From Pseudomonas sp. N40(2020) (GTDB lineage: Bacteria > Pseudomonadota > Gammaproteobacteria > Pseudomonadales > Pseudomonadaceae): a stretch of DNA of 64,000 nt. How positions within the stretch are numbered: position 1 is the stretch's first letter; the number at the start of each line of letters is the position of its first letter. The notes under the pieces were generated by a model that was given only the letters and a program-made list of their open reading frames with translations, ran no database searches and had not been told where the DNA came from. A program made the position numbers and the translations under genes. This document shows, one piece after another, positions 20,426 through 32,423 of the stretch. Location: assembly GCF_014472415.1 (NCBI RefSeq), contig NZ_JACSZV010000001.1, forward strand, positions 186,001 through 250,000, given 5' to 3'.

Positions 20426-20436
20426 GGAGCTTTTGA

Positions 20437-21078
20437 ATGATCTCTACCTTGCGACGTGGCCTGTTGGTGTTGCTCGCGACATTGCCTCTGATGGGTACCG
20501 CTGTGGCGGCACAGTCAGCGCACGATCTGATTCAGGACACCACCACCCGGATGCTCGCTGATCTGTCGGCCAATAAAGAGAAATACAAGCAGGATCCGAA
20601 CGACTTTTATGCTGCACTGAACACTATCGTTGGTCCGGTGGTAGATGCCGAAGGCATCTCCAAAAGCATCATGACGGTCAAATATTCGCGCAAGGCAACG
20701 CCTGCGCAGATGCAGACCTTCCAGGAAAACTTCAAGAAAGGCCTGTTCCAGTTCTACGGCAACGCCTTGCTTGAATACAACAACCAGGGCATCACCGTTG
20801 ATCCTGCCAAGGACGAATCGGGTGATCGCACCAGCGTCGGCATGACCGTAAAGGGCACCAATGGCGCGGTATACCCTGTGCAGTACACCCTGGAGAAGAT
20901 CAACGGCGAGTGGAAACTGCGCAACGTGATCATCAACGGCATCAACATCGGCAAGTTGTTCCGGGACCAGTTCGCCGACGCGATGCAGCGTAACGGCAAT
21001 GATCTGGACAAGACCATCAACAATTGGGCAGGTGAAGTGGCCAAGGCCAAGCAAACCACCGAGAAGCCTGCGCAATGA
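20437..21078 (+). CDS. mlaC: Periplasmic phospholipid carrier MlaC (Ttg2D)
   Basis: 213 residues with a signal peptide ending at AVAA and the Tol_Tol_Ttg2 domain over nearly all of the mature protein. MlaC shuttles phospholipids between the outer-membrane MlaA complex and MlaFEDB. The site GAGGAG lies about 10 bases before the ATG. Its stop overlaps the start of mlaB. Confidence 0.96.
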   Translation: MISTLRRGLLVLLATLPLMGTAVAAQSAHDLIQDTTTRMLADLSANKEKYKQDPNDFYAALNTIVGPVVDAEGISKSIMTVKYSRKATPAQMQTFQENFKKGLFQFYGNALLEYNNQGITVDPAKDESGDRTSVGMTVKGTNGAVYPVQYTLEKINGEWKLRNVIINGINIGKLFRDQFADAMQRNGNDLDKTINNWAGEVAKAKQTTEKPAQ

Positions 21079-21380
21079 ATGAGGCGGCAGTTCGTATGAG
21101 TGATGTCGACGAGCTATTGCTCAGCGGAGTGCTGGACTACCGCACTGGCCCGGACTTGCGCAAGGAAGGTCAGGCGCTGATCAAGTCGAGCAAGGCTTCT
21201 GCGTTGGTCATCGATTGTTCGGCCGTGAAGAAGTCCAGCAGCGTCGGCTTGTCGTTGCTGCTGTGCTTCATGCGCGATGCTCAGGCGGCCGGTAAGGCTG
21301 TCAGCATCCGCGCGATGCCCGAAGACATGCGCGAAATTGCTCAGGTCAGTGAGCTGACCGAACTGTTGGCGCAATCCTGA
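21075..21380 (+). CDS. mlaB: STAS-domain protein MlaB (Ttg2E)
   Basis: 101 residues forming a single STAS domain; the loop AVKKSSSVGLSLLL corresponds to the conserved Ser/Thr-containing region. MlaB binds MlaF and stabilises the Mla ATPase complex. The ATGA overlap with mlaC (4 bases) shows coupling. Last Mla gene before a terminator. Confidence 0.95.
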   Translation: MNEAAVRMSDVDELLLSGVLDYRTGPDLRKEGQALIKSSKASALVIDCSAVKKSSSVGLSLLLCFMRDAQAAGKAVSIRAMPEDMREIAQVSELTELLAQS

Positions 21381-21393
21381 ACCCGCATCAATA

Positions 21394-21449
21394 AAGAAGC
21401 CCCCCGTCAGAGTCCTGCCTTGCGGGGTTCGCAGGCGCGGGGCTTTTTT
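21394..21449 (+). terminator. Rho-independent terminator after mlaB
   Basis: AAGAAGCCCC pairs with GGGGCTTTTTT across a long loop that contains a second GC-rich stretch. It separates the mla operon from ibaG-murA. Confidence 0.8.
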
Positions 21450-21495
21450 GTATGATGTCCGACCCGTGCGCACAGGGCGCCGATTGAGGTTGAGC

Positions 21496-23023
<1,528 letters not shown>

Positions 23024-23150
23024 CAGCTGCATGAGGACACAGGGACGTGTCCACTGAATTCGTTTCGAATCGAGCCGTTATCCGGCTCGATGTGTGTCCG
23101 GCGTCGATTGCGACCGGACATGAGTACCTTGATAAGGACTGACGTTTCCC

Positions 23151-23786
23151 ATGTTGACCATCGCACTGTCCAAGGGCCGCATCCTTGACGACACCCTGCC
23201 GCTTCTCGCTGAAGCGGGCATCGTGCCGACCGAGAATCCGGACAAGAGCCGCAAGCTGATCATCCCCACGACCCAGGACGACGTGCGTCTGCTGATCGTG
23301 CGTGCCACCGACGTGCCGACGTATGTCGAGCATGGCGCGGCCGACCTCGGCGTTGCCGGCAAAGACGTGCTGATGGAATACAGCGGTCAGGGCTTGTACG
23401 AGCCACTGGACCTGCAGATCGCCCAATGCAAACTGATGACCGCCGGCAAGATCGGCGCGGCCGAGCCCAAGGGCCGTCTGCGTGTGGCGACCAAGTTCGT
23501 CAACGTCGCCAAGCGTTATTACGCCGAACAGGGCCGTCAGGTCGACATCATCAAGCTCTACGGCTCGATGGAGCTGGCACCGCTGATCGGTCTGGCCGAC
23601 AAGATCATCGACGTGGTCGACACCGGCAACACCCTGCGCGCCAACGGTCTGGAACCCCAGGAGTTGATCGCCACGATCAGCTCGCGTCTGGTGGTCAACA
23701 AGGCTTCGATGAAAATGCAACACGCCCGTATCCAGGCGTTGATCGATACCCTGCGCAACGCTGTGGAATCGCGACACCGCGGCTGA
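23151..23786 (+). CDS. hisG: ATP phosphoribosyltransferase, short form
   Basis: 211 residues, the short HisG form without the C-terminal regulatory domain. Makes phosphoribosyl-ATP, the first step of histidine synthesis. Short HisG needs HisZ for activity and feedback control; hisZ is not in this window. Family segments include [15 protein letters not shown] and the PRPP-binding [13 protein letters not shown]. The 127 bases before it after murA may hold its promoter. Confidence 0.97.
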   Translation: MLTIALSKGRILDDTLPLLAEAGIVPTENPDKSRKLIIPTTQDDVRLLIVRATDVPTYVEHGAADLGVAGKDVLMEYSGQGLYEPLDLQIAQCKLMTAGKIGAAEPKGRLRVATKFVNVAKRYYAEQGRQVDIIKLYGSMELAPLIGLADKIIDVVDTGNTLRANGLEPQELIATISSRLVVNKASMKMQHARIQALIDTLRNAVESRHRG

Positions 23787-23911
23787 TCTACCTGCGCGAC
23801 CTTGAGTCGCGCCCGTCTATCCGCCTCATAGCCAGAATCTCAGGTGCCCAAGCGGAAACGACTGCTAAGTTAGGGCGCCTGAGTTTTTGCCATTCCTATG
23901 AGGCTCTCGCT

Positions 23912-25237
23912 ATGACCGCACCGACTGCAATTCGCCGACTCAACGCTGCTGACCCGGATTTCGCGCATCATCTGGATCATCTGCTGAGCTGGGAAAGTGT
24001 GTCTGACGACTCGGTCAATCAGCGCGTGCTGGACATCATCAAGGCTGTGCGCGAGCGCGGTGACGCGGCGCTGGTCGAGTTCACCCAGAAGTTCGACGGC
24101 CTCGAAGTTGCCTCGATGGCCGACCTGATCCTGCCGCGCGAGCGTCTGGAACTGGCCCTGACCCGCATCACCGTGCCTCAGCGCGAAGCACTGGAAAAAG
24201 CCGCGGCCCGTGTGCGCAGCTACCACGAAAAACAGAAGCAGGATTCCTGGAGCTACACCGAAGCCGACGGCACGGTGCTGGGCCAGAAGGTTACGCCGCT
24301 GGATCGCGCAGGCCTGTACGTGCCGGGCGGCAAGGCGTCGTATCCGTCGTCGGTGTTGATGAACGCCATTCCGGCCAAGGTTGCCGGTGTGACCGAAGTG
24401 GTCATGGTCGTGCCGACTCCGCGCGGTGAAATCAACGAACTGGTGCTGGCCGCTGCGTGCATCGCAGGCGTCGATCGTGTGTTCACCATCGGTGGCGCAC
24501 AAGCCGTTGCCGCGCTGGCCTATGGCACCGAAAGCGTGCCGAAAGTGGATAAAGTGGTCGGCCCGGGCAACATCTATGTGGCCACCGCCAAGCGCCACGT
24601 GTTTGGTCAGGTCGGCATCGACATGATCGCCGGCCCTTCGGAAATCCTTGTGGTGTGCGACGGCCAGACCGATCCGGACTGGATCGCCATGGACCTGTTC
24701 TCCCAAGCCGAGCACGATGAAGACGCTCAAGCGATTCTGGTCAGCCCCGACGCCGAGTTCCTCGACAAGGTCGCCGCGAGCATCGACAAACTGCTGCCGA
24801 CCATGGATCGCGCAACCATCATCGAAACCTCGATCAATGGCCGCGGCGCGCTGATTCAAGTGCGTGACATGGCACAGGCCATCGAAGTCGCCAACCGCAT
24901 CGCCCCGGAACACCTGGAGCTCTCGGTCGCTGACCCGCAAGCCTGGCTGCCGCAGATCCGCCACGCCGGCGCGATCTTCATGGGCCGTCACACCTCCGAA
25001 GCCTTGGGCGACTACTGCGCAGGCCCGAACCACGTATTGCCGACCTCCGGCACGGCGCGTTTCTCCTCGCCACTGGGTGTTTATGACTTCCAGAAACGCT
25101 CGTCGATCATCTTCTGTTCCGAGGCCGGTGCTTCCGAACTGGGCAAGACCGCTTCGGTACTCGCCCGTGGCGAATCCCTGAGCGCCCACGCGCGCAGCGC
25201 CGAATACCGCATCATTGACGACAAGCAGGGGAACTGA
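23912..25237 (+). CDS. hisD: Histidinol dehydrogenase
   Basis: 441 residues from the ATG at 23912 ([11 protein letters not shown]); the frame is open far upstream through hisG but that part is not HisD. A zinc enzyme that oxidises L-histidinol to histidine with two NAD+. Recognisable segments: [10 protein letters not shown], the NAD-binding [13 protein letters not shown] and the zinc/active-site region [12 protein letters not shown]. Between hisG and hisC in one transcription direction. Confidence 0.97.
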   Translation: MTAPTAIRRLNAADPDFAHHLDHLLSWESVSDDSVNQRVLDIIKAVRERGDAALVEFTQKFDGLEVASMADLILPRERLELALTRITVPQREALEKAAARVRSYHEKQKQDSWSYTEADGTVLGQKVTPLDRAGLYVPGGKASYPSSVLMNAIPAKVAGVTEVVMVVPTPRGEINELVLAAACIAGVDRVFTIGGAQAVAALAYGTESVPKVDKVVGPGNIYVATAKRHVFGQVGIDMIAGPSEILVVCDGQTDPDWIAMDLFSQAEHDEDAQAILVSPDAEFLDKVAASIDKLLPTMDRATIIETSINGRGALIQVRDMAQAIEVANRIAPEHLELSVADPQAWLPQIRHAGAIFMGRHTSEALGDYCAGPNHVLPTSGTARFSSPLGVYDFQKRSSIIFCSEAGASELGKTASVLARGESLSAHARSAEYRIIDDKQGN

Positions 25238-25239
25238 AC

Positions 25240-26292
25240 ATGAGTAAATTCTGGAGCCCGTTCGTCAAGGATCTGGTGCCTTATGTGCCGGGCGAACAGC
25301 CGAAGCTGACCAAACTGGTCAAGCTCAACACCAATGAAAACCCCTACGGCCCGTCGCCAAAAGCCCTGGCGGCGATGCAGACCGAACTCAACGATAATCT
25401 GCGCCTGTACCCTGATCCGAACAGCGATCTGCTGAAAAACGCCGTCGCTCAGTACTACGGCGTGCAGAGCAATCAGGTGTTCCTCGGCAACGGTTCGGAC
25501 GAAGTGCTCGCCCACATTTTCCACGGCCTGCTGCAACACGATCAGCCGATTCTCTTCCCGGACATCAGTTACAGCTTCTATCCGGTGTATTGCGGGTTGT
25601 ATGGCATCAAGTTCGACGCAGTGCCGCTGGACGCACAGTTCCAGATCAACCCGGCGGACTACGCCAAGCCGAACGGCGGGATCATTTTCCCCAACCCGAA
25701 CGCACCGACCGGTTGCCTGCTGGCACTGGAAGCGGTCGAGCAGATTCTCAAGGCCAGCCCTGATTCGGTGGTGGTAGTGGATGAGGCTTATATCGACTTT
25801 GGCGGCGAGACAGCAATCAGTCTGGTGGACCGTTACCCGAACCTGCTGGTGACCCAGACTCTGTCCAAGTCGCGCTCGTTGGCCGGCCTGCGCGTTGGCC
25901 TGGCAGTGGGGCATCCGGACCTGATCGAGGCGCTGGAGCGGATCAAGAACAGCTTCAACTCTTATCCTTTGGATCGTCTGGCGAATGTCGGAGCGGCGGC
26001 GGCATTCGAAGACCGCGAGTATTTCGACAAGACCTGTCGTCTAGTGATCGAGAGCCGTGAGTGGGTGATCGCGCAGTTGCAGGCCAAGGGCTTTGAAGTG
26101 CTGCCGTCGGCGGCGAACTTCATCTTTGCCCGGCATCCGCAGCATGATGCGGCAGGTCTGGCGGCGAAACTGCGGGAGCAGGGCGTGATCGTCCGGCACT
26201 TCAAGCAGGAGCGGATTGCGCAGTTCCTGCGGATTTCGATTGGCACGCCGGAGCAGAATCAGGCGTTGATTGATGGGCTCGGCGAACTCTAA
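25240..26292 (+). CDS. hisC: Histidinol-phosphate aminotransferase
   Basis: 350 residues, class II PLP aminotransferase. The PLP lysine is K210 in [16 protein letters not shown]. Converts imidazole-acetol phosphate to histidinol phosphate. Starts 2 bases after the hisD stop, so the pair is cotranscribed. Its position matches PA4447 (hisC1). Confidence 0.96.
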   Translation: MSKFWSPFVKDLVPYVPGEQPKLTKLVKLNTNENPYGPSPKALAAMQTELNDNLRLYPDPNSDLLKNAVAQYYGVQSNQVFLGNGSDEVLAHIFHGLLQHDQPILFPDISYSFYPVYCGLYGIKFDAVPLDAQFQINPADYAKPNGGIIFPNPNAPTGCLLALEAVEQILKASPDSVVVVDEAYIDFGGETAISLVDRYPNLLVTQTLSKSRSLAGLRVGLAVGHPDLIEALERIKNSFNSYPLDRLANVGAAAAFEDREYFDKTCRLVIESREWVIAQLQAKGFEVLPSAANFIFARHPQHDAAGLAAKLREQGVIVRHFKQERIAQFLRISIGTPEQNQALIDGLGEL

Positions 26293-26302
26293 AACACCAT
26301 TA

Positions 26303-26338
26303 CCCCTGCAGGAGCGAGCAGGCTCGCTCCTACAGGGG
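26303..26338. repeat. REP palindrome after hisC
   Basis: CCCCTG-AGGAGCGAGC pairs with GCTCGCTCCT-CAGGGG, a typical Pseudomonas REP (core GGAGCGAGCnnGCTCGCTCC). It lies between convergent hisC and the DUF4198 gene. Confidence 0.9.
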
Positions 26339-26349
26339 ACTTGTGTTGG

Positions 26350-27069
26350 TTATTCGTGATGTGGCTCACCCAAAAACGTTAGCGAACTGAACAGTCCACG
26401 ACTGTTCACATCAACACTGTCCTTCACCGGCACCTCTACTTGCGCCGCAATCACATTCAACCCTTCATTACGCACCAACACCTGCGCACGCCCATCCTTG
26501 TCAGTCTCGGTGCTCAGCGTATTCGGCGCACTGCGATAGTCGCCAATCAACTTCACGCCCGCCGCCGGTTTGCCATCGAGCAATACCCGCACCGGCAATG
26601 ATTTCCCCGGTCCTACCGTCAGCGGATCGACTTCCGGCAAAATCAGCAACTTGATCTGATCAAGCTTGGGCAACTTTGCCCCCGGCTGATAAATCGCCAG
26701 GCTGTACTTGAACGTCTCCGTCGCCTCGACAGCACCCGGGACTTTGCTGCGACCCTCGTTGATCCACTTCTTGTCAGCGGTTTGCGACCACATCCCGTTG
26801 TTTAGTGCCACGGCCATGACCGCCGGTGTTTTCAGCGGCTTCAGACGTGCATGATCGGGCAGGCGTTCGACGCTGACCGGGATCATTTTGCCGCCCGCGT
26901 CATAGGCCCAGGCGCCGCTGATTTTCTGCGCCTTGAAGGCATTGTCTTCGGCGCCGTGGCCGTAGATCACTTCGATATTGCCGCGACGTTGTTCTGTCCA
27001 CAGGCCATGGGCCGAAGCCTGGGTGGCGAACAGTGCGGCGATGATCAGGAGGGTTTTGCGGCATTGCAT
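26350..27069 (-). CDS. DUF4198 periplasmic protein, probable metal-uptake partner
   Basis: 239 residues with a signal peptide (MQCRKTLLIIAALFATQASA) predicted to be cut before HGLWTEQRRG, so the mature protein would begin with histidine. The rest is beta-rich and resembles DUF4198 (PF10670), a family found beside nickel/cobalt and other metal-uptake genes. It lies 12 bases downstream of a TonB-dependent receptor gene and is probably cotranscribed. A metal- or metallophore-binding role is inferred; the substrate is unknown. Confidence 0.8.
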   Translation of the reverse strand: MQCRKTLLIIAALFATQASAHGLWTEQRRGNIEVIYGHGAEDNAFKAQKISGAWAYDAGGKMIPVSVERLPDHARLKPLKTPAVMAVALNNGMWSQTADKKWINEGRSKVPGAVEATETFKYSLAIYQPGAKLPKLDQIKLLILPEVDPLTVGPGKSLPVRVLLDGKPAAGVKLIGDYRSAPNTLSTETDKDGRAQVLVRNEGLNVIAAQVEVPVKDSVDVNSRGLFSSLTFLGEPHHE

Positions 27070-27081
27070 GATGACGTCCTT

Positions 27082-29199
27082 TTACAGGTTGAGTGTCAGG
27101 CTGACGGTGAAGTTGCGCGGCTCGCCGGGGTTGACCCAGTAGTTGCTGTAGGAGCGCTCGTAGTATTTTTCGTCGAAGACGTTGTTCAGGTTCAGGCCGA
27201 CCGTGACGTTGTCGCTGGCCTTGTAATGGGCCAGCAGATCGACGGTGTGATAGGCCGGCATTTCAAAGTCGCCGCCGGCTTCACCGGAGCGATCGCCGAC
27301 ATAAGTAAACGCCGCGCCGACGTCCGAGCCGCGCAAATGGCCGTCCTGAAATTCATAAACCCCCAGCAGGCTGCCGCTGCGTTTGGCCACGCCAAGAATG
27401 CGGCTGCCGGTGGGAATCGCTGCATCGCCTTTGGTCACTTCGGCGTCGATGTAAGCGAAGGCACCAATCACCCGCACGGCATCGGTCACTTGCCCGGTCA
27501 CTTGCCAGTCGAAACCGCGACTGCGCGCCTTGCCCATCGCGCGGCTGGTGTCGGTGCCCGGGTCGAGGGCGAGGACGTTTTCCTTGTCGATGTGGAAGAA
27601 GGCGAGGGTGCTGCTCAGGCGTTCGTCGAACAATTCGTTCTTGATGCCGATTTCGTAACCGACGCCTTCTTCGGGATCGAAGGATTTGCCGGAGGCATCG
27701 AGGCCGTTGTTGGGTTTGAACGAGGTCGAAGCGTTGGCGAACAGGCCGGTATTCGGCGTCAGTTGATAGAGCAGGCCGGCGCGTTGGGTGAGGGCGTCGT
27801 GGGTCTGGCGGCTTTTGGCGTTGCGGCTGTGATCGTCGATGCGTTGATCAAAGTGCTCGAAGCGCGCGCCGACCATTCCACGCAGTTTGTCGGTGAAGAC
27901 GATTTGATCCTGCAGGTTCAGCGCATGGCTTTCGACGTGTTCGAAGAAATCGGTACCCGAGCGTGCGCCGTTGGGTTTCGGCTGGCCGTAGACCGGTTTG
28001 TAAATGTCGATGGCGTAAGGACCGCCAGCGATGGTGGTGACGCGCTCGTTCTTGCGGTAGTTCTCGTACTCGCTGCCGATCAGCAGTTCGTGCTGCCAGG
28101 GGCCGAGGTCGAAGAGTCCGCGCAATTCCAGTTGGGTGATGCTGTCGTGCCAGTGGGTGTCACGCTCGCGATAGCGTCGGTTCACCGTATGACCGTCAGC
28201 GTTCAGAGCACGACTTTCAGAAGCGTTGCCCCAGAGTTTGCCTTCCTTGTAATGGCTGGCCAGGCGCAGTTTCCAGTTGTCGTTGAGGTGATGTTCGAGC
28301 GTGGCCTGAAGCAGGTTGTTGTGGTTGTCGATGTTGCCGTCGTTCGGTTCGCCGAGGAAGGTCGAGCGCGAAACGCCGCTCCATTTGTTGTTTGGCGCGA
28401 CGATGCCGCGGTCGAACGTGGAGCTGTGGCGGACGATTTCGCTTTCCACCAACAGCGATGTGTCGGGATTGAGTTGCCAACTGATCGAGGGCGCGACGAA
28501 TACACGCTGGCTGTCGACGTGATCGCGAAAGCTGTGGTTGTCCTCGACGGCCAGGTTGATCCGCGAGAGCACATCACCCTGTTCATCGAGTGGCGTGTTG
28601 ACGTCCAGCGCGGTGCGGTAGCGATCCCAACTGCCGGCGCTGGTTTGCAGGGTGGTAAAGGCTTCGGGTTGCGGTTTTTTGGTGACGATGTTCACTGTGC
28701 CGCCCGGATCCCCTCGGCCATAGAGGCTGGCGGCAGGGCCTTTGAGCACTTCGATGCGCTCGATGTTGGCGGCGTCGGGTGTGGCCGGGTAGCCGCGATT
28801 GGCGCTGAAACCGTCCTTGTAGAACTCCGATGTGGTGAAACCGCGCACGCTGTATTCGTAGAGGGTCAGGCCGCCGAAGTTGTTTTGCTTGGACACGCCG
28901 CCGGCAAAATCCAGCGCGCGTTCGACGCTGCTGCTGCCCAGATCCTTGAGCACGCTGGCGGGCACCACGCTGATTGCCTGCGGGATGTCGCGGATCGCGG
29001 TGTCGGTTTTGGTCGCGCTGGACGAGCGCGTGGCGCGGTAGCCTGTGACTGGCCCGGTAGGGGATTGGTAGTCGGAGGTGACGCTGATGGCGTCGAGTTC
29101 GAGTGGCTGCGATTCTTCGGCGAAGACTGGATCGCACAGCAAACCCAGAGGTAAACCGAGGGTCAGGCCCAGCAGCGAGGCCTTTGTTCGAGACGACAT
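27082..29199 (-). CDS. TonB-dependent outer-membrane receptor
   Basis: 705 residues from the ATG at 29199 (MSSRTKASL); a TTG at 29214 would add five residues. A signal peptide is followed by a TonB-box-like LDAISVTSD, a plug domain (about 60-170, ending in the RGDPGGTVNIVTKKP segment of siderophore receptors) and a 22-strand barrel ending in aromatic/hydrophobic residues (FTVSLTLNL). It imports a siderophore or metal chelate using TonB energy. The ligand cannot be told. Pairing with a DUF4198 protein suggests a metal other than ordinary ferric siderophore. A 44-bp palindrome covers its start. Confidence 0.9.
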   Translation of the reverse strand: MSSRTKASLLGLTLGLPLGLLCDPVFAEESQPLELDAISVTSDYQSPTGPVTGYRATRSSSATKTDTAIRDIPQAISVVPASVLKDLGSSSVERALDFAGGVSKQNNFGGLTLYEYSVRGFTTSEFYKDGFSANRGYPATPDAANIERIEVLKGPAASLYGRGDPGGTVNIVTKKPQPEAFTTLQTSAGSWDRYRTALDVNTPLDEQGDVLSRINLAVEDNHSFRDHVDSQRVFVAPSISWQLNPDTSLLVESEIVRHSSTFDRGIVAPNNKWSGVSRSTFLGEPNDGNIDNHNNLLQATLEHHLNDNWKLRLASHYKEGKLWGNASESRALNADGHTVNRRYRERDTHWHDSITQLELRGLFDLGPWQHELLIGSEYENYRKNERVTTIAGGPYAIDIYKPVYGQPKPNGARSGTDFFEHVESHALNLQDQIVFTDKLRGMVGARFEHFDQRIDDHSRNAKSRQTHDALTQRAGLLYQLTPNTGLFANASTSFKPNNGLDASGKSFDPEEGVGYEIGIKNELFDERLSSTLAFFHIDKENVLALDPGTDTSRAMGKARSRGFDWQVTGQVTDAVRVIGAFAYIDAEVTKGDAAIPTGSRILGVAKRSGSLLGVYEFQDGHLRGSDVGAAFTYVGDRSGEAGGDFEMPAYHTVDLLAHYKASDNVTVGLNLNNVFDEKYYERSYSNYWVNPGEPRNFTVSLTLNL

Positions 29200-29240
29200 G
29201 TTATGTTGTTCCAATTGTTTAATTGAAACAATATAACATG
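29197..29240 (-). promoter_or_regulatory. 44-bp palindrome (putative operator) at the TonB receptor start
   Basis: Arms at 29197-29216 and 29221-29240 match at 18 of 20 positions (CATGTTATRTTGTTYCAATT). The inner arm includes the receptor's ATG. The ATGTTATA-type half site recalls Zur boxes but is not a clean match, so the regulator is not assigned. Binding here should block transcription or initiation of the receptor operon. Confidence 0.7.
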
Positions 29241-29286
29241 CCTGTTGAGAATGTCTGTTATTCGCGCCGTCGGCGCGAACAAAGTC

Positions 29287-30444
<1,158 letters not shown>

Positions 30445-30547
30445 TAAGCACGTCCTGGAAAAGTTGCAGGCGGGGTCAGACCGCCCATAATGTCGCGCAT
30501 TATACGAGGCCGCGCGTGCCTCTGAACGGGATATTTAGGAGTCTTTC

Positions 30548-31306
30548 ATGGCCGTTGCCCTCAGCACCCTCGTCGAAGAAGCTGACCGTTACCTTGGCAG
30601 TGCGAAAATTGCCGATTACTGCCCCAACGGCTTGCAGGTCGAAGGCCGTCCGCAAGTGATGCGCATCGTCAGCGGCGTCACCGCCAGCCAGGCTCTGCTC
30701 GATGCTGCCGTTGAAGCAGAGGCCGATCTGGTGCTGGTGCACCACGGCTACTTCTGGAAGGGCGAGAACCCGTGCATTACCGGTATGAAGCAGCGTCGCT
30801 TGAAGACTCTGCTCAAGCACGACATCAGCCTGCTCGCTTATCACCTGCCACTGGATCTGCACCCGGACGTTGGCAATAACGTGCAACTGGCGCGTCAACT
30901 CGACATCACGGTCGAAGGCCCGCTGGATCCGGACAATCTGAAAATCGTCGGTCTGGTCGGTTCGCTGAGCGAACCCATGACCCCGCGTGATTTCGCCCGC
31001 AAGGTGCAGGAAGTCATGGGCCGCGAACCGCTGCTGATTGAAGGCAGCGCAATGATCCGCCGGGTCGGCTGGTGCACCGGCGGCGGTCAGGGTTATATCG
31101 ATCACGGTGTGGCGGCGGGGGTCGATCTGTTCATCAGCGGTGAAGCGTCCGAACAGACCTTCCACAGTGCCCGGGAAAACGACATCAGCTTCATCGCCGC
31201 CGGCCACCATGCCACCGAGCGCTATGGTGTGCAGGCGCTGGGCGATTATCTGGCGAAGCGTTTTGCTGTCGAACACATCTTCATCGACTGCCCGAATCCG
31301 ATCTGA
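30548..31306 (+). CDS. Nif3-like dinuclear metal centre protein (YbgI family)
   Basis: 252 residues. Conserved metal-site segments include the His pair of LVLVHHGYFWKGE and the C-terminal AGHHATERYGVQAL. Family members form hexameric toroids with two metal ions per subunit; GTP cyclohydrolase I type 2 and hydrolase roles have been proposed, but function is unsettled. The equivalent of PA4445, between algW and cysD. Confidence 0.93.
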   Translation: MAVALSTLVEEADRYLGSAKIADYCPNGLQVEGRPQVMRIVSGVTASQALLDAAVEAEADLVLVHHGYFWKGENPCITGMKQRRLKTLLKHDISLLAYHLPLDLHPDVGNNVQLARQLDITVEGPLDPDNLKIVGLVGSLSEPMTPRDFARKVQEVMGREPLLIEGSAMIRRVGWCTGGGQGYIDHGVAAGVDLFISGEASEQTFHSARENDISFIAAGHHATERYGVQALGDYLAKRFAVEHIFIDCPNPI

Positions 31307-31323
31307 CGAGCACTACTTCCCTT

Positions 31324-31352
31324 TGTAGGAGCAGCCTTCGGCAGCTCCTACA
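31324..31352. repeat. REP palindrome
   Basis: TGTAGGAGC-agccttcg-GCAGCTCCTACA is a single Pseudomonas REP of the same class as that at 10961-11040. It lies 18 bases after the Nif3-family gene and upstream of cysD. Confidence 0.9.
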
Positions 31353-31496
31353 GGACAGTCATCGCCCAAACGAGTGGGCATATTCATATACCCTTTCGAT
31401 CTAGTTGGCGTCCTGATTAGAAGAGGTCGCTGTGCTAGGATTCCCCGCTCGAACACGGCCCGCTGGCCGTTCATAAGAAAGCTTTCGTGAGTAGCC

Positions 31497-32414
31497 ATGG
31501 TCGACAAACTGACGCATCTGAAACAGCTGGAGGCGGAAAGCATCCACATCATCCGCGAGGTGGCCGCCGAGTTCGACAACCCGGTGATGCTGTACTCCAT
31601 CGGTAAAGACTCCGCCGTGATGCTGCACCTGGCACGCAAGGCGTTCTTCCCGGGCAAACTGCCGTTTCCGGTGATGCACGTCGACACCCGGTGGAAATTC
31701 CAGGAGATGTACAAGTTCCGCGACAAGATGGTCGAAGAGCTGGGCCTGGACCTGATCACCCACATCAATCCGGACGGCGTGGCGCAGAACATCAACCCGT
31801 TTACCCACGGCAGCGCCAAGCACACCGACATCATGAAAACCGAGGGCCTCAAGCAGGCACTCGACAAGCATGGTTTCGACGCAGCGTTCGGCGGTGCCCG
31901 TCGCGATGAAGAGAAATCCCGCGCCAAAGAGCGCGTGTACTCGTTCCGCGACAGCAAGCACCGCTGGGACCCGAAAAACCAGCGTCCCGAGCTGTGGAAC
32001 GTCTACAACGGCAAGGTCAACAAGGGCGAATCCATTCGTGTGTTCCCGCTGTCGAACTGGACCGAACTGGACATCTGGCAGTACATCTACCTCGAAGGCA
32101 TCCCGATTGTGCCGCTGTACTTCGCCGCCGAACGTGAAGTGATCGAGAAGAACGGCACGCTGATCATGATCGACGACGAGCGCATCCTCGAGCACCTGTC
32201 CGATGAAGACAAAGCGCGCATCGTCAAAAAGAAAGTGCGTTTCCGTACCCTTGGCTGCTACCCGTTGACGGGCGCGGTGGAGTCCGAGGCCGAAAGCCTG
32301 ACGGACATCATTCAGGAAATGCTCCTGACGCGAACTTCCGAGCGCCAGGGCCGTGTCATCGACCACGATGGCGCAGGCTCGATGGAAGATAAAAAACGTC
32401 AAGGCTATTTCTAA
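31497..32414 (+). CDS. cysD: Sulfate adenylyltransferase subunit 2
   Basis: 305 residues. PP-loop ATP pyrophosphatase fold with the motif [18 protein letters not shown] near the N-terminus. With CysN it forms ATP sulfurylase, converting sulfate and ATP to APS for cysteine synthesis. The 144 bases before it, after the REP, include an AT-rich stretch (about 31380-31405) where CysB control would be expected, but no site can be pinned down. Confidence 0.97.
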   Translation: MVDKLTHLKQLEAESIHIIREVAAEFDNPVMLYSIGKDSAVMLHLARKAFFPGKLPFPVMHVDTRWKFQEMYKFRDKMVEELGLDLITHINPDGVAQNINPFTHGSAKHTDIMKTEGLKQALDKHGFDAAFGGARRDEEKSRAKERVYSFRDSKHRWDPKNQRPELWNVYNGKVNKGESIRVFPLSNWTELDIWQYIYLEGIPIVPLYFAAEREVIEKNGTLIMIDDERILEHLSDEDKARIVKKKVRFRTLGCYPLTGAVESEAESLTDIIQEMLLTRTSERQGRVIDHDGAGSMEDKKRQGYF

Positions 32415-32423
32415 GGGGTTGTC

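Noticed and set aside
26851..29154. A 767-codon open frame on the plus strand opposite the TonB receptor gene
   Set aside because: It is the GC-rich antisense shadow of a well-supported receptor gene and has low-complexity composition with no family features.
29197..29240. Assignment of the palindrome as a definite Zur box
   Set aside because: Only part of the Zur consensus fits and the spacing differs, so the regulator was left open.
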